Below are positions 25,317 to 38,084 of a stretch of DNA of 54,294 bases, piece after piece (positions within the stretch are counted from its first letter, which is position 1; every line of letters starts with the position of its first letter). A program made the position numbers and the translations under genes. The notes below the pieces were generated by a model, which saw only the letters and a program-made list of their open reading frames with translations, was not told where the DNA came from and made no database searches. This DNA comes from Deinococcus piscis (GTDB lineage Bacteria > Deinococcota > Deinococci > Deinococcales > Deinococcaceae): positions 1 to 54,294 of the forward strand of contig NZ_BNAL01000022.1 of the NCBI RefSeq assembly GCF_014653275.1, given 5' to 3'.

Positions 25317-25385
25317 TGCCGGCAGATGGCAGCAGCGGACCGGAGGAACGCGGGTCACCCCGCTCAAAGTCACTGGCTTTGTGGT

Positions 25386-27323
25386 TCAGACTTGTGTAGC
25401 TACAGGAACCAGCTGGCGCGGAGGCTGGGTAAACAGTGCCCGCAGGTCCGGGGCCGCCAGGGGCGGAGAGAGCGCGTAGCCCTGACCCAGGGGGCAGCCC
25501 AGCGCATACACCAGATCAATGTGTTCCTGGGTTTCCAGGCCCTCGGCGGTCAGGTCCAGGCTGTAGTGGTAGGCCACCGCACTGACCGATTCGGTAATCA
25601 GGTGGCAGAATTCGTCCCCTTCGGGTAGGTACTCGGTCAGGGAACGGTCCAGCTTGATGCCTGCAAACCGCAGCGAACGCAGCCGCGACAGGTTGGCGTA
25701 GCCAGCACCGAAATCGTCCAGGCTCAGGTGAACCCCCATGCGGTCAAGCTCAGCTAGATTCTGTTCCAGTTGAGCGTCGCCGTAGATTTGCGCGGTTTCG
25801 GTCAGCTCCAGTTCCAGGGCATGGCTGCTCAGCCCGCTGCGCTCCAGCACGTCTTGGACCTGCTCGGCAAACCCGCTGCGGGCCAACTGATAGGCGCTCA
25901 CATTCACACTCACCTTGATGCCTGCTGGCCAGTGCAGGGCTTCGCGGCAGGCCTCCTCAAGTACCCACAGCCCCAGGCGGGCAATCTGACCGGTTCGTTC
26001 GGCCACCGGAATAAATTCGGTTGGGGAGAGGTGCCCCAGCTCTGGATGGTCCCAGCGCACCAATGTCTCGGCTTTGACGATGCGCCCGGTCCGCAGATCG
26101 TAGATGGGCTGGTACAGCAGCGAGAAGCCTTCGCAGTCTGGATCACACGATTGCCCAATGGCCCTGGCGATGTGCTGAAAGCGTTCGGACGCCTGATCCT
26201 GCTCCGCCCGGTAGGGCTTGATCTGCCCGCGCCCTTCCCGTTTGACGGTGTACATGGCGCTGTCGGCGTGGCGCAGCAACTCCTGGGCTGTGGTCCCGTC
26301 TTCCGGAAAGCAGCTGATCCCAATACTGATGCTGATGCTCAGGCCCAGTTCCAGGTCGCCGCGCGCAGCGATATCGCGCTGAAACTGACAGGCCAGCTGC
26401 TCTGCCTGGGGGCCGTCGGCGCTGGGGAGAAGCACCACAAATTCGTCGCCGCTGAGGCGAAAAGCTTTTGCAGGCGGAACCGCCGTGGTGAACGTCCGCG
26501 CCACAGTCTGGAGCAGCAGATCACCCTGATCATGCCCCATGGTGTCGTTGATGACTTTGAACGAGTCCACGTCAATAAACAGCAGGGCGAAAGGTGGGCT
26601 GTCTTCAGCCGTCATGTCCCTCAGCTGCTCTTCTAAGCTGCGCCGGTTGGGCAGACCGGTCAGCAGGTCATGGTAGGCCATCCGTGTCAGGGCTTCGCGC
26701 TCGCCTTCTTGGAAACGGAGCCGCTGCACTCGCTGGCTGAAATACTTCATCCCCGAATAAGCCAGGAAAGAAGCCAGCAACAGTTGGCTGAGGCTGGTCG
26801 CTATGGCAGAATTCCAGCCGGTCTGTGCTGTCCAGTAAGCACCGCCCAGGAGGCTGATTCCGGTGACTGCGGCCAGCACTGTGGCAGGCCAGGATTTTTG
26901 CTCTGAAGAATTCGCCATAACCAGCATGCTCCACACCAGCAGGATCGGGAGCCACAGGATGCTTTCATTCATCTCCCGCAGGAACACCTCTGAATCAGAG
27001 TTGATGCTGAGCAGCAAGGTCAGCTTGAGCAGGAGCCAGAGCGAGGACAGTTGCAACAGGAACCAGGTCAGCACCATCAGCGGTACGTTGTCCCGGCGGC
27101 TCACCGCAATGCCAATCAGCATGATGGCCGTCAGCAGGCCGTACATGGGCTGGTCTATCTGGCGGTCCCAGGCATCGCCTGTGCTCCAGAGCACCGCTGC
27201 CAGCGCAGAAACCATGACGGTCAGTGCGCCCTGAATCATCAGCTGTTGCCATCCCCGTGACAAGTCAGGGGCATCCAGCTCCGTAGAGTCTGGCAGCGTA
27301 ACGGAGAGGCGGCGCTTGTCCAT
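25386..27323 (-). CDS. GGDEF-EAL cyclic di-GMP protein with membrane N-terminus
   Basis: 645 aa. About six membrane segments lie in residues 25-200. A GGDEF domain follows (about 215-375) with [10 protein letters not shown] at the active loop, a variant found in active cyclases. Then comes an EAL domain (about 390-640), where the signature reads ETLVRW and the downstream [10 protein letters not shown] and KLDRSL motifs are intact. It may make, degrade or only bind cyclic di-GMP. The ATG is supported by TAGAGT 8 nt upstream. It lies on the same strand as the two-component genes but has its own promoter. Confidence 0.95.
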   Translation of the reverse strand: MDKRRLSVTLPDSTELDAPDLSRGWQQLMIQGALTVMVSALAAVLWSTGDAWDRQIDQPMYGLLTAIMLIGIAVSRRDNVPLMVLTWFLLQLSSLWLLLKLTLLLSINSDSEVFLREMNESILWLPILLVWSMLVMANSSEQKSWPATVLAAVTGISLLGGAYWTAQTGWNSAIATSLSQLLLASFLAYSGMKYFSQRVQRLRFQEGEREALTRMAYHDLLTGLPNRRSLEEQLRDMTAEDSPPFALLFIDVDSFKVINDTMGHDQGDLLLQTVARTFTTAVPPAKAFRLSGDEFVVLLPSADGPQAEQLACQFQRDIAARGDLELGLSISISIGISCFPEDGTTAQELLRHADSAMYTVKREGRGQIKPYRAEQDQASERFQHIARAIGQSCDPDCEGFSLLYQPIYDLRTGRIVKAETLVRWDHPELGHLSPTEFIPVAERTGQIARLGLWVLEEACREALHWPAGIKVSVNVSAYQLARSGFAEQVQDVLERSGLSSHALELELTETAQIYGDAQLEQNLAELDRMGVHLSLDDFGAGYANLSRLRSLRFAGIKLDRSLTEYLPEGDEFCHLITESVSAVAYHYSLDLTAEGLETQEHIDLVYALGCPLGQGYALSPPLAAPDLRALFTQPPRQLVPVATQV

Positions 27324-27331
27324 CGGCCACC

Positions 27332-27337
27332 ACTCTA
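27332..27337 (-). promoter_or_regulatory. -10 box of the GGDEF-EAL gene
   Basis: TAGAGT on the minus strand, 8 nt before the ATG at 27323. Confidence 0.45.
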
Positions 27338-27404
27338 GGAATCCCCTAATGACCCAACCCTCACAGGGGGCCCGGGCATGGGAGGCCAGGGACTGGCGCG
27401 GCGC

Positions 27405-28027
27405 TCAGAAACTGACATCCAGGGCCAGGGCTGCAGGCAGGAGCTTGGCAAAGTCTTCATGTCCGGTTTCGTATACGCCCAGGCGGGCAATGTGGTCGTT
27501 CTGAATCTGGGCGTCCAGCACGGTAAAGCCCTGAGCGTGCAGATGCTCGGCCAGCCGCACCAGCGCCACTTTGGAAGCGTCGGTGACGCGGTGGAACTTG
27601 CTCTCGGCAAAGAACACCCCGCCCAGCGCAATCCCCATCACACCGCCGGCCAGCTCGCCGCCTTGCCACACCTCGAAAGAATGGGCCAGGCCTGCCGCGT
27701 GCAGGTGTTCGTATAGCTCGACCATTTCGTCACTGATCCACTCGCCGTCCTCCCGCTCCGGGCTGCCCGGCAGCCGGCCCCGGCAGCCTTCGAGTACCTC
27801 GCGGTAAGCCGCGTTGCGGCGCACCTCGAAGCGGCCCAGGGTGCGCCGCAGCCGCCGGGGCACGTGCAGACCGGCTTCCTCGGTCAGCGGCACCAGGGCG
27901 CGGGTGTCCACGGTGTACCACTGCGGCCCAGCGTCCATGTCCATCAGAAAGCCACCCTGCGCGTAGCCAGCAGCCACCGCCGACACCACAGCGTCGGGGT
28001 GGTTCAGAAAGTGAAGGGCATTCGGCA

Positions 28028-28028
<1 letters not shown>
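27405..28028 (-). CDS. aat: Leucyl/phenylalanyl-tRNA--protein transferase
   Basis: 207 aa, somewhat shorter than the E. coli enzyme. Family landmarks are WISDEMVELYEHLHAAGLAHSFEVW near 100, GGVMGIALGGVFFAESKF near 130, ASKVAL near 150 and the C-terminal LDAQIQNDHIARLG. The enzyme moves Leu or Phe from tRNA to proteins with N-terminal Lys or Arg and so marks them for ClpS/ClpAP-type degradation. Its ATG overlaps the topoisomerase stop by one base (TGATG), so translation is probably coupled. Confidence 0.92.
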
Positions 28029-29059
<1,031 letters not shown>

Positions 29060-29067
29060 ATGCATTC

Positions 29068-29073
29068 AAGCTA
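29068..29073 (-). promoter_or_regulatory. -10 box of the topoisomerase IB-aat unit
   Basis: TAGCTT on the minus strand, 8 nt before the ATG at 29059 and 2 nt before that at 29065. Confidence 0.4.
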
Positions 29074-29079
29074 AACAAA

Positions 29080-29101
29080 AACCCCCGCCGCTGCGAGGGT
29101 T
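29080..29101 (-). terminator. Terminator of the broken hydrolase gene
   Basis: AACCC-C-CGC and GCG-A-GGGTT arms with one mismatch and a CGCT loop, followed on the minus strand by TTTTTG. It lies just before the topoisomerase promoter. Confidence 0.8.
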
Positions 29102-29158
29102 GGGGCCTTGAGCTGGGGTTGGGAGAAGTGAGTGCGCCTCGCCCTGAACGTCGCTTCC

Positions 29159-29815
29159 TCACACTGAGGCCGCAAAGTCCCGAATGGCCTGCATCACCCG
29201 GCACAGATGCCGAAGTGAAGCGACGGTATCGCCCTGAACCATCAAGTTATGGTGGGCGCCTTCCAGAACCAGCAGCTCTGCTCCGGCGCTGCGAAGTTCC
29301 TGGACTCTATCGGAACTGAAATGGGGATCCAGCGTGCCGATGACCACCAGTAAAGTTGCCGCCCGCTCCAGGATGCGTGCCTGGACTTCTGGGCGCCCCA
29401 GCAGGGGCGTAAGCCACACCAGGCGCGCTCCCGGCAATGCTTCTTGGCTGAGCAGCAGGTGTATTCCCAGCGTGCCCAGGGACTTGCCAACGATACAGAC
29501 CTCAGCGGACGCTCGGGCGGTCTGAGCGGCACGGTAAGCAGCCAGCACGTCTGCCTTGAGCTAGCGTGCAGCCTCATCCGCTGGGGCGTCCGCAAAGGCT
29601 GGGGTGTGGTAGCGCGTTTCCAGGCCGAAAGTATCGAAACCCAGCTCGTCCAGCACAGAGGTGGCGTACTTCAGGCCGGGCTGCTCCAGGCCGTAGCCCA
29701 TGCCTGGCAGCAGCAGCCCCAGCTTGCCGGTTGGTGTCTCCTGCTGCTGATAAACGTACTCTAGGGCGTCGTCCCGGTAACCCCGCACGTCCAGCGAATG
29801 TTGTTGGGCAGACAT
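29159..29815 (-). pseudogene. Alpha/beta hydrolase interrupted by an in-frame TAG
   Basis: A single frame of 218 codons before the stop, broken by TAG at 29563-29561. The first part (about 84 codons) has LGLLLPGMGYGLEQPGLKY, the usual strand-1 and oxyanion loop. After the TAG the frame continues without a gap into LKADVLAAYRAA and the nucleophile elbow GKSLGTLG, then a GTLDPHF acid motif and GAHHNL with the catalytic His. Every part of an alpha/beta hydrolase is thus present. One base change could restore Gln, Trp or Lys. The TACACT box 7 nt before the ATG at 29815 is intact, so the lesion is recent, a sequencing error, or read through. Confidence 0.8.
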
Positions 29816-29822
29816 GGGAGAC

Positions 29823-29828
29823 AGTGTA
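29823..29828 (-). promoter_or_regulatory. -10 box of the hydrolase pseudogene
   Basis: TACACT on the minus strand, 7 nt before the ATG at 29815. It favours this ATG over the one at 29836. Confidence 0.5.
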
Positions 29829-29856
29829 TGGGCCATAAGCCCAAACCGTCATCCGC

Positions 29857-30933
29857 TTAGGGCAACAGATTCCCCACCCAGCGGGCCGGGTCCACCGCCT
29901 CGCCGCGCAGGCGCATTTCCAGGTGCAGGTGCGGCCCGGTGGAGTAGCCGGTGGAGCCGACCTCGCCGATTTTCTGGCCCCGGCTCACGCTCTGGCCCGG
30001 CTTCACGTCGATTTTGGACAGGTGAAAGTAAAGGCTCAGCAGCCCTGCGCCGTGGTCAAGCACCACCAGGCCGCCGCGCACTGGGTAATTGGCCGCCAGC
30101 ACCACCCGGCCCAGGTTCACGGCCTGCACGCGGGTGCCTTTGGGGGCCGAGTAGTCCATGCCGTAGTGGTAGTTGATTTTGGCTCCGGCCCGCTCACGCC
30201 GGGGTTGCCCGAAGCCCGAAGACCGCCGCCCGTTCGCAATGGCATTCGCAAAAGGCTCGGTCCACATGGGTGCGCCCCGCAGCTCGTAGGCTTTTTCCAC
30301 GGCGGCAGTTTCTTCGGCGCGGCGGGGGTCTTGCAGCACGGCGGCGATGCTGGCGGGCATGTTCAGGTTCTGCACCGGCTGGCCCAGCGGTCCTACCGGC
30401 ACTTGCCCGGCGCTGCTCTGGCCGTCCAGCTCCACTTCGAAGCGCACTGGAGCGCTCTGACCCAGCACCACCCGGCCCAGCACGGCCCACTGCCCGCCCA
30501 CCTGCACGGGGCTGAGCCACTCGTTGGGGCGGCGCACGTCTTCATCCAGCTCGGAAGGAAAGCGGACCCGCACCCGCCCAGCGTTCTGACCGCTCAGCCG
30601 CAGGACGAAAGCGTCGCCTTCCTTGACGCGGGCTGGGGCCTGGACCTGCACACCGGGCAGGCTGGCCCCTGATGTGGGGCTGGTTGCCGTGCTGCTTGCT
30701 GGGTTAGGGGCTGCTGGGGACACGGGTGTGGCTGCGGCAGTGCCGGGCAGCTGAAGCACCTGGCCCACGCTGAGCGCACTGCCGCTGAGCCCATTGGCAG
30801 TCTGGAGCGCAGTCACCGTGGTTCCGTTCGCCTGGGCAATTCGCCATAGGGTGTCACCCGGCTGCACTGTATAGCTGGCGGCCAGCGCAGGAGAGAACAG
30901 CAGCAGGGCAGTGAGGGCAGCGGCTCGTTTCAT
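29857..30933 (-). CDS. Secreted LysM-M23 peptidoglycan endopeptidase
   Basis: 358 aa. Signal peptide 1-19 ([11 protein letters not shown]), a LysM domain at about 20-65 ([23 protein letters not shown]), a Ser/Thr/Pro/Ala linker, a beta-rich middle domain (about 95-180) and a C-terminal M23 domain. Zinc ligands are visible in HYGMDYSAP and in the HLHLEM motif. It probably cuts peptide cross-links in the cell wall, or serves as an activator. The start is supported by TACACT 7 nt upstream. Confidence 0.95.
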   Translation of the reverse strand: MKRAAALTALLLFSPALAASYTVQPGDTLWRIAQANGTTVTALQTANGLSGSALSVGQVLQLPGTAAATPVSPAAPNPASSTATSPTSGASLPGVQVQAPARVKEGDAFVLRLSGQNAGRVRVRFPSELDEDVRRPNEWLSPVQVGGQWAVLGRVVLGQSAPVRFEVELDGQSSAGQVPVGPLGQPVQNLNMPASIAAVLQDPRRAEETAAVEKAYELRGAPMWTEPFANAIANGRRSSGFGQPRRERAGAKINYHYGMDYSAPKGTRVQAVNLGRVVLAANYPVRGGLVVLDHGAGLLSLYFHLSKIDVKPGQSVSRGQKIGEVGSTGYSTGPHLHLEMRLRGEAVDPARWVGNLLP

Positions 30934-30940
30934 GCGGCCC

Positions 30941-30946
30941 AGTGTA
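30941..30946 (-). promoter_or_regulatory. -10 box of the LysM-M23 gene
   Basis: TACACT on the minus strand, 7 nt before the ATG at 30933. Confidence 0.55.
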
Positions 30947-31064
30947 CCGGCTGGGGATGAAGGCAGGCTGACGGTGTTATGGTTGGTGGGCCTGTCAAGT
31001 CATTCGCCGTCAAGGGAATCATTTGATAGTGTTTTGGTGCTCAATTTGTCTGAGAGGGAAGCAA

Positions 31065-32519
31065 ATGTCAGAAAATCCACAAGTTTTGAGTCCGCCGCCC
31101 CAGATCAGTTTCGGCTGGGCGCTGGTGCCACTGTTGCTGATGATGCTGGCGATGGGAATAGGCGTGATTGTGCTGGGCGTGGACGCGCACCTTCCGCTGG
31201 TGCTGGGCACCGTGATTGCCGGGCTGGTGGCCTGGCGACACGGGTTTGCCTGGGATGACCTGGAACACATGATGTATCAGGGCATTCGCCTGGCACTGCC
31301 TGCGGTGCTCATCATCATGCTGATCGGAATGGTGATCGGTTCCTGGATTGGCGGTGGCGTGGTCGCCACCATGATTTATTACGGTCTGAACATCATCAGC
31401 CCGGCCTTTTTTCTGGCAGCGAGTTGCCTGCTGTGCGCTGTGGTCGCGCTCGCTATCGGCAGTTCGTGGTCCACCATGGGCACGGTGGGTGTGGCCTGCA
31501 TGGGCATCGGCACGGCGCTCAACGTCCCTTTGCCGATGGTGGCAGGCGCAGTGGTGTCGGGGGCCTACTTCGGAGACAAAATGTCGCCGCTCAGTGACAC
31601 CACCATCTTGGCTTCGGGCCTGACCCATACCGACTTGTTCGAGCATATTCGCCACATGGTCTACACCACGGTGCCGGGCCTGCTGATTGCGCTGGGCGTC
31701 TATCTGTATCTGGGCCGCTCGACTGGGCAAAACGCTGACCTGGCAGAAATTGCCGCCACGCAGGCGGGGGTGGCCCAGGCATTTACCGTGTCGCCCTGGC
31801 TGCTGCTGGTGCCAGTTCTGCTGATCGTGCTGGTGCTGCGCCGCATGCCCGCCATGCCCGCGCTGGTGGTGTCCATCCTGGTGGGGCTGGCCTGTCAGGT
31901 GGTCGTGCAGGGGGAGAGCCTGACCGACGCGCTGAGCACTCTGCAAAACGGCTACGTGCTGGAAAGTGGCAACGAAACGCTGGACAACCTGTTCACCCGT
32001 GGCGGCCTGCAAGGGATGATGTACACCGTCTCCCTGGTGCTGATTGCCATGACCTTCGGCGGCATTCTGGAGTATTCCGGCATGCTGCGGGCGATTGTGC
32101 AGCGCATTCTGTCGGTGGCGCGCAGCACCGGCAGCCTGATTGCCGCCGCGATTTCCTCGGCCATCGTCATCAATGTGGCCTGCGCGGAGCAGTATGTCTC
32201 GCTGGTGGTGCCCGCGCGCATGTACGTGCGTGGCTTCGTGGAACGCGGCCTGGCCCCCAAGAACCTCTCGCGCTCGCTGGAAGATGGCGGCACGCTCACC
32301 AGTGTGCTGGTGCCGTGGAATACCTGTGGCGTGTTTGCGCTGGGCGCGCTGGGCATCTCGGCCTGGGAATACGCGCCTTATGCCGTGCTGAACTACGTAG
32401 TGCCCATCATCGGTATCTTGTACGGCCTGACGGGCAGCTTTATCACGTACCTGACCGACGCCGAGGTCGAAAAATACAAGCGCGAGTTTGCGCAGGATGG
32501 TCAGTCGGTAGTCCTCTAA
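31065..32519 (+). CDS. NhaC-type Na+/H+ antiporter
   Basis: 484 aa with about eleven or twelve membrane helices. Family landmarks are GSSWSTMGTVGVACMGIGTALNVP and GAYFGDKMSPLSDTT (both around 135-180), and NVACAEQYVSLVVPARMY near 375. It should exchange Na+ (or malate/lactate in some relatives) for protons across the inner membrane. The frame opens earlier at 31023, but GAGAGGGA before the ATG at 31065 makes that the start; it is one of the few genes here with a clear Shine-Dalgarno sequence. Confidence 0.93.
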   Translation: MSENPQVLSPPPQISFGWALVPLLLMMLAMGIGVIVLGVDAHLPLVLGTVIAGLVAWRHGFAWDDLEHMMYQGIRLALPAVLIIMLIGMVIGSWIGGGVVATMIYYGLNIISPAFFLAASCLLCAVVALAIGSSWSTMGTVGVACMGIGTALNVPLPMVAGAVVSGAYFGDKMSPLSDTTILASGLTHTDLFEHIRHMVYTTVPGLLIALGVYLYLGRSTGQNADLAEIAATQAGVAQAFTVSPWLLLVPVLLIVLVLRRMPAMPALVVSILVGLACQVVVQGESLTDALSTLQNGYVLESGNETLDNLFTRGGLQGMMYTVSLVLIAMTFGGILEYSGMLRAIVQRILSVARSTGSLIAAAISSAIVINVACAEQYVSLVVPARMYVRGFVERGLAPKNLSRSLEDGGTLTSVLVPWNTCGVFALGALGISAWEYAPYAVLNYVVPIIGILYGLTGSFITYLTDAEVEKYKREFAQDGQSVVL

Positions 32520-32555
32520 GCCCACTGCTACGGCCCAAGAACTGTGGCTGGGACA

Positions 32556-32589
32556 AGCGCCCGCTTCCAGATGGAGCGGCGCTTTTTTT
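32556..32589 (+). terminator. Terminator of the antiporter gene
   Basis: A 9-bp GC-rich stem with one bulge (32556-32565 with 32575-32583), an 8-9 nt loop and seven T. Confidence 0.9.
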
Positions 32590-32653
32590 GTGGCCGCCGC
32601 TGAGACTGTGTCCCTCTAGCGCTCTTTGCCCGTCCCTGTGCGACACTTGCCCT

Positions 32654-33168
32654 ATGAACGGCAAACATCTGGGCGCGCTGGTGTCGGCCATCGGCGGCCT
32701 GGCTTTTGTATTGCTCAATGCAGGCAGCCTTCCCAGCGTCTGGCCCTGGCTCCTGCGTGGGCTGGGTGTACTGGCTTTTGCCTGGGCGCTGCTCCGTCTG
32801 ACTCGGCCCGGCACTTTCCCCTCGGGCCGCCGCCCGGATGCTCGCAGCTGGCGTATGTACATGCTCAGTGTGGGCCTGATGGTGCTGGCCTTCCCGCTGG
32901 GAGCGAGGGCGCTGAGCCTGTCTGGGCACGTGGAGTACATCCTCTCCTGGGTCGTGCTGGTGGTAGGGCTGCACTTTTTTCCGTTCGCGTCGGCCTTCAG
33001 TGCGCCCATCTTCCGCAGTGTGGCGGCTGGCTTGGTGGCTGCGGCCCTGCTGGGCGTGGGGCTGACGGCGCTGGGCCTGCCCTGGGGACCGGCGGCGGGC
33101 GCAGTGGCCGCCGGGTTTATCCTGCTGGCGTACAGCGGCGGTCTGGGCCAGTCCAAATCGCTACCGCT

Positions 33169-33172
<4 letters not shown>
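32654..33172 (+). CDS. Hypothetical membrane protein, 172 aa
   Basis: Family not recognised. Five or so hydrophobic segments (about 7-24, 29-46, 70-87, 93-112 and 120-160) with few charges between them, so an integral membrane protein. A GACACT element 6 nt before the ATG resembles the -10 boxes of its neighbours, with one mismatch at the first base. The stop overlaps the end of the convergent recG by 4 bp, and no terminator is seen between them. Confidence 0.7.
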
Positions 33173-35538
<2,366 letters not shown>

Positions 35539-35545
35539 GCGCACG

Positions 35546-35551
35546 AGGCTA
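35546..35551 (-). promoter_or_regulatory. -10 box of recG
   Basis: TAGCCT on the minus strand, 7 nt before the GTG at 35538. It decides between two in-frame GTG codons. Confidence 0.5.
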
Positions 35552-35608
35552 GCAAATGCGCTGCGGGGCGAAGGTGCCTCTGCGCCCAGGGCGAAACTGG
35601 TGGGCGGT

Positions 35609-35614
35609 TACAAT
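35609..35614 (+). promoter_or_regulatory. -10 box of the 243-aa membrane protein
   Basis: TACAAT 8 nt before an in-frame GTG at 35623. Confidence 0.5.
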
Positions 35615-35622
35615 CGGAACCG

Positions 35623-36354
35623 GTGGCCTTCTTCCTGGCTCGCCTGCCCCCACCCATGTCCCAGATGTTTCTCCGCTCTATCTGCACCTTTCCTGTCGAG
35701 CGCGGCCACGACCCGCTGGACATTGAACTGTGGGCGCAGATGTTCACCGGCTGGTATCTGGAATATCTGCCTGAAGACCCGCCCAGCCAGGGCGCAGCCG
35801 AGGTCATTGAGCTGGTGCGCCGTGAGGACCGTGACGAGGTGCGCGAAGGTGCACTGGTGTTCGCCCGCTGGCCGCAGTCCAGCCACCCCGTGCTGGCGCT
35901 GGTCAACCTCTCGCGTGACCGGCGGCTGGTCACGGTGCGCATCTTCGGGACGCAGCTGACCGAGGTGCAGCAACAGGCCGAGGCCGTCACGGCCCGCATG
36001 GTGAATGAACCGGGCCTGCGGGTAGGGGCGGGCACCCGCGTCAATATTGCCCTGGACGTAAACAGCCAGCGCATCGAGCTGACCAGTGGCCGGGTCCGGG
36101 GGCGGCGAGGCGGAGCGGCCCGCAACTTTTACGAGAACAACAAGTACCCCCTGACCGTGACACTGGGCGTGCTGACTTTGGCGCTGTCGTTCGTGGTGCT
36201 GACGGTGCCCAGCGGGCCCTACACGGCGGTGGGCAAGCTGTATGACCTCTCGGGCCGACTGCTCTCGGCGGTGATGTTCAATGCCCTGCTGCTGCTGTCG
36301 CAGTTCGTATACTTTGCCCGCCACCGCCACGTGATCGAGTGGGAGCGGGCCTGA
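35623..36354 (+). CDS. Hypothetical protein with C-terminal membrane hairpin, 243 aa
   Basis: Family not recognised. A soluble alpha/beta domain (about 15-165) contains DIELWAQMFTGWYLEYLPED and strand-rich VLALVNLSRDRRLVTVRIFG. A basic linker (RVRGRRGGAARNFYENN) and two membrane helices (about 180-200 and 215-235) follow. The GTG at 35623 is taken as start from its -10 spacing; an ATG at 35656 is the alternative and would remove 11 residues. The N-terminal domain should lie in the cytoplasm given the positive linker. Confidence 0.72.
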   Translation: MAFFLARLPPPMSQMFLRSICTFPVERGHDPLDIELWAQMFTGWYLEYLPEDPPSQGAAEVIELVRREDRDEVREGALVFARWPQSSHPVLALVNLSRDRRLVTVRIFGTQLTEVQQQAEAVTARMVNEPGLRVGAGTRVNIALDVNSQRIELTSGRVRGRRGGAARNFYENNKYPLTVTLGVLTLALSFVVLTVPSGPYTAVGKLYDLSGRLLSAVMFNALLLLSQFVYFARHRHVIEWERA

Positions 36355-36366
36355 AATTTCCGGGGG

Positions 36367-37203
36367 TTACAGCCCCAGGCGGCGCAGATAGTCCTCGCAG
36401 GTGTCCCACAGGTCCAGCGCCAAGCCGTCGTCCAGGGCGGCGGGTGCAGGAGCAGTCAGGTGGGACTGGGCCCAGTAGCCGCCGCTCACGCCCAGCTCCG
36501 GCTGGCTGGCCACCAACACACTGGTCTGCGCTCCTTCTTCGGGAGAAATGGCGAACAGGTTCATTACTTTCCACAGTGCCGCTTGTAGGCCGCTGTTGTT
36601 GGCATTGAAGCTGCTGCGGACCATACCAGGATGCAGGGACGCCGAAACCAGCCAGGCTTCCCGGCGGGCCAGCTCGCGGCCAAACAGCACGTTCGCCAGC
36701 TTAGAAGCGTTGTAGGCGGGCCAGCCTCCGTACCCGCGCCTGAATTCCGGGTCGCTCAGGTTCAGCCGCGCCAGGCGGTGGGCGTCCGACGCCACTGTGA
36801 TCACGCGTGGGTCTGTGCTTGCCCGCAGCGCCGGGAGCAGGTCGCGGGTCAGTATGAAGGGGGAGAGGACGTTCAGCGCCCAGGTCATCTCGATGCCTTC
36901 GCGGGTTTCCTGGCGGGTGCCAAAGATGCCGCCTGCATTGTTGATCAGCACGTCAATTTGGGGTTCGGTGCGCCGAATCTCATCGGCAATGAGCGCCACC
37001 TCTGCCAATTCGCTGAGGTCGGCGCGGTAGGTTCCTGCGGCGCCAATCTCCTGCGCGGTAGCGGCCAGCTTCTGCGGGCTGCGGCCCAGCAGCAGTACGC
37101 GGGCTCCGCGCCGGGCCAGTTCGGCGGCGGTGGCTTTGCCGATGCCCTCGGTGGCTCCGGTAATCAGGATAGTGCGGCCATTCAGCGGAGCGTGTCGGGT
37201 CAT
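36367..37203 (-). CDS. SDR-family oxidoreductase
   Basis: 278 aa. A classical short-chain dehydrogenase of the retinol dehydrogenase/WW-oxidoreductase-like type: TGATEGIGKATA for NAD(P) near residue 15, NNAGG near 85, Ser in VASDAH near 140 and the catalytic YNASK near 165. The substrate cannot be told. The frame opens at 37284, but the ATG at 37203 lies 7 nt after TATGCT and is chosen. Its upstream region overlaps that of the divergent YdcF-like gene. Confidence 0.93.
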   Translation of the reverse strand: MTRHAPLNGRTILITGATEGIGKATAAELARRGARVLLLGRSPQKLAATAQEIGAAGTYRADLSELAEVALIADEIRRTEPQIDVLINNAGGIFGTRQETREGIEMTWALNVLSPFILTRDLLPALRASTDPRVITVASDAHRLARLNLSDPEFRRGYGGWPAYNASKLANVLFGRELARREAWLVSASLHPGMVRSSFNANNSGLQAALWKVMNLFAISPEEGAQTSVLVASQPELGVSGGYWAQSHLTAPAPAALDDGLALDLWDTCEDYLRRLGL

Positions 37204-37210
37204 GTTCAGC

Positions 37211-37216
37211 AGCATA
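37211..37216 (-). promoter_or_regulatory. -10 box of the SDR gene
   Basis: TATGCT on the minus strand, 7 nt before the ATG at 37203. Confidence 0.55.
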
Positions 37217-37250
37217 GAGGCCCCGCGCGCCCGGCAGCGGTGATGGCCGT

Positions 37251-37256
37251 TATGCT
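37251..37256 (+). promoter_or_regulatory. -10 box of the YdcF-like gene
   Basis: TATGCT, 5 nt before a GTG at 37262 and 8 nt before the ATG at 37265. Only 34 bp separate it from the opposing SDR box. Confidence 0.5.
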
Positions 37257-37264
37257 GAGCGGTG

Positions 37265-38059
37265 ATGCAGCGCTTTCTCTCCACACCGCGTGCTCAGGCG
37301 CTGGCGTTCGGCCTGCTGGCTGGGGCACTGCTCGCGGCTGCGGGGGTGAGCATCGGCTACCGGGGGTTCGGCTGGCTGGGAGCGCTGCTGCTGGTGGGCC
37401 TGTCGCCACTGCTGGCGCTGTGGCCGCCGGGCCGCGCGGCGCTCTGGACCGGCTTGGGTGCGCTGGCACTGCTGTACGCGGCGGCGCTGTTTACCCCGCT
37501 GGTGCCCCGCACCCTCAGTGCGCTGACCGAAGCCCAGGCCCCCGCCCCCGCTGACGCCATCATCGTGCTGGGCGGGGGGCTCAGCTGCGCCGAAGGCACA
37601 CTGGAACCGGCCAGCGCCGCCCGCCTGAGCCGGGGCCTAGACCTGTGGCGGGCAGGTTACGCGGACACCCTGGTGTTCAGCTCGCAGTCAGACGTTCTAA
37701 CCCCGCCCGAGTGCCCGCGCATGTCGGACCTGCAAGCCGCTCAGGTGCGCCGTTGGTTCGATTCTCCCCCACGCATTCTGACCCTACAGAACGTGACCGA
37801 TACCGCCGATGAGGCCCGCCGCGCCGCCCGGCTAGAGGCCGAACACAGCTGGACACGGGTACTGCTGGTCACCAGTCCTTCGCACTCGGCCCGCGCCGCT
37901 GCGCTGTTTCGGCGCGAGCTGAAGGCCGAGGTGCGCAGCGTCCCAGCTGAGGAATGGCGCTTTTCGCTCAGTGGAGAAACGGCGCAGGGCCGTCTGGCGG
38001 GGCTGAACGTGGTGCTCTACGAAGGGCTCTCGCGGGTCAAGGCATGGCTGCTGCACTGA
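37265..38059 (+). CDS. YdcF/DUF218 family membrane protein
   Basis: 264 aa. Hydrophobic segments at about 11-28, 34-50 and 56-76 anchor a C-terminal DUF218 domain with ADAIIVLGGG near 100, the Arg/Leu-rich RLSRGLDLWRAG near 123 and the VLLVTSPSHSARA motif near 200. Relatives (ElyC, SanA, YdcF) act in envelope or peptidoglycan metabolism; the exact reaction is unknown. A GTG one codon before the ATG could also start translation. Confidence 0.9.
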   Translation: MQRFLSTPRAQALAFGLLAGALLAAAGVSIGYRGFGWLGALLLVGLSPLLALWPPGRAALWTGLGALALLYAAALFTPLVPRTLSALTEAQAPAPADAIIVLGGGLSCAEGTLEPASAARLSRGLDLWRAGYADTLVFSSQSDVLTPPECPRMSDLQAAQVRRWFDSPPRILTLQNVTDTADEARRAARLEAEHSWTRVLLVTSPSHSARAAALFRRELKAEVRSVPAEEWRFSLSGETAQGRLAGLNVVLYEGLSRVKAWLLH

Positions 38060-38084
38060 AGCGCTGGAGGTGCCAGACTTAGCT

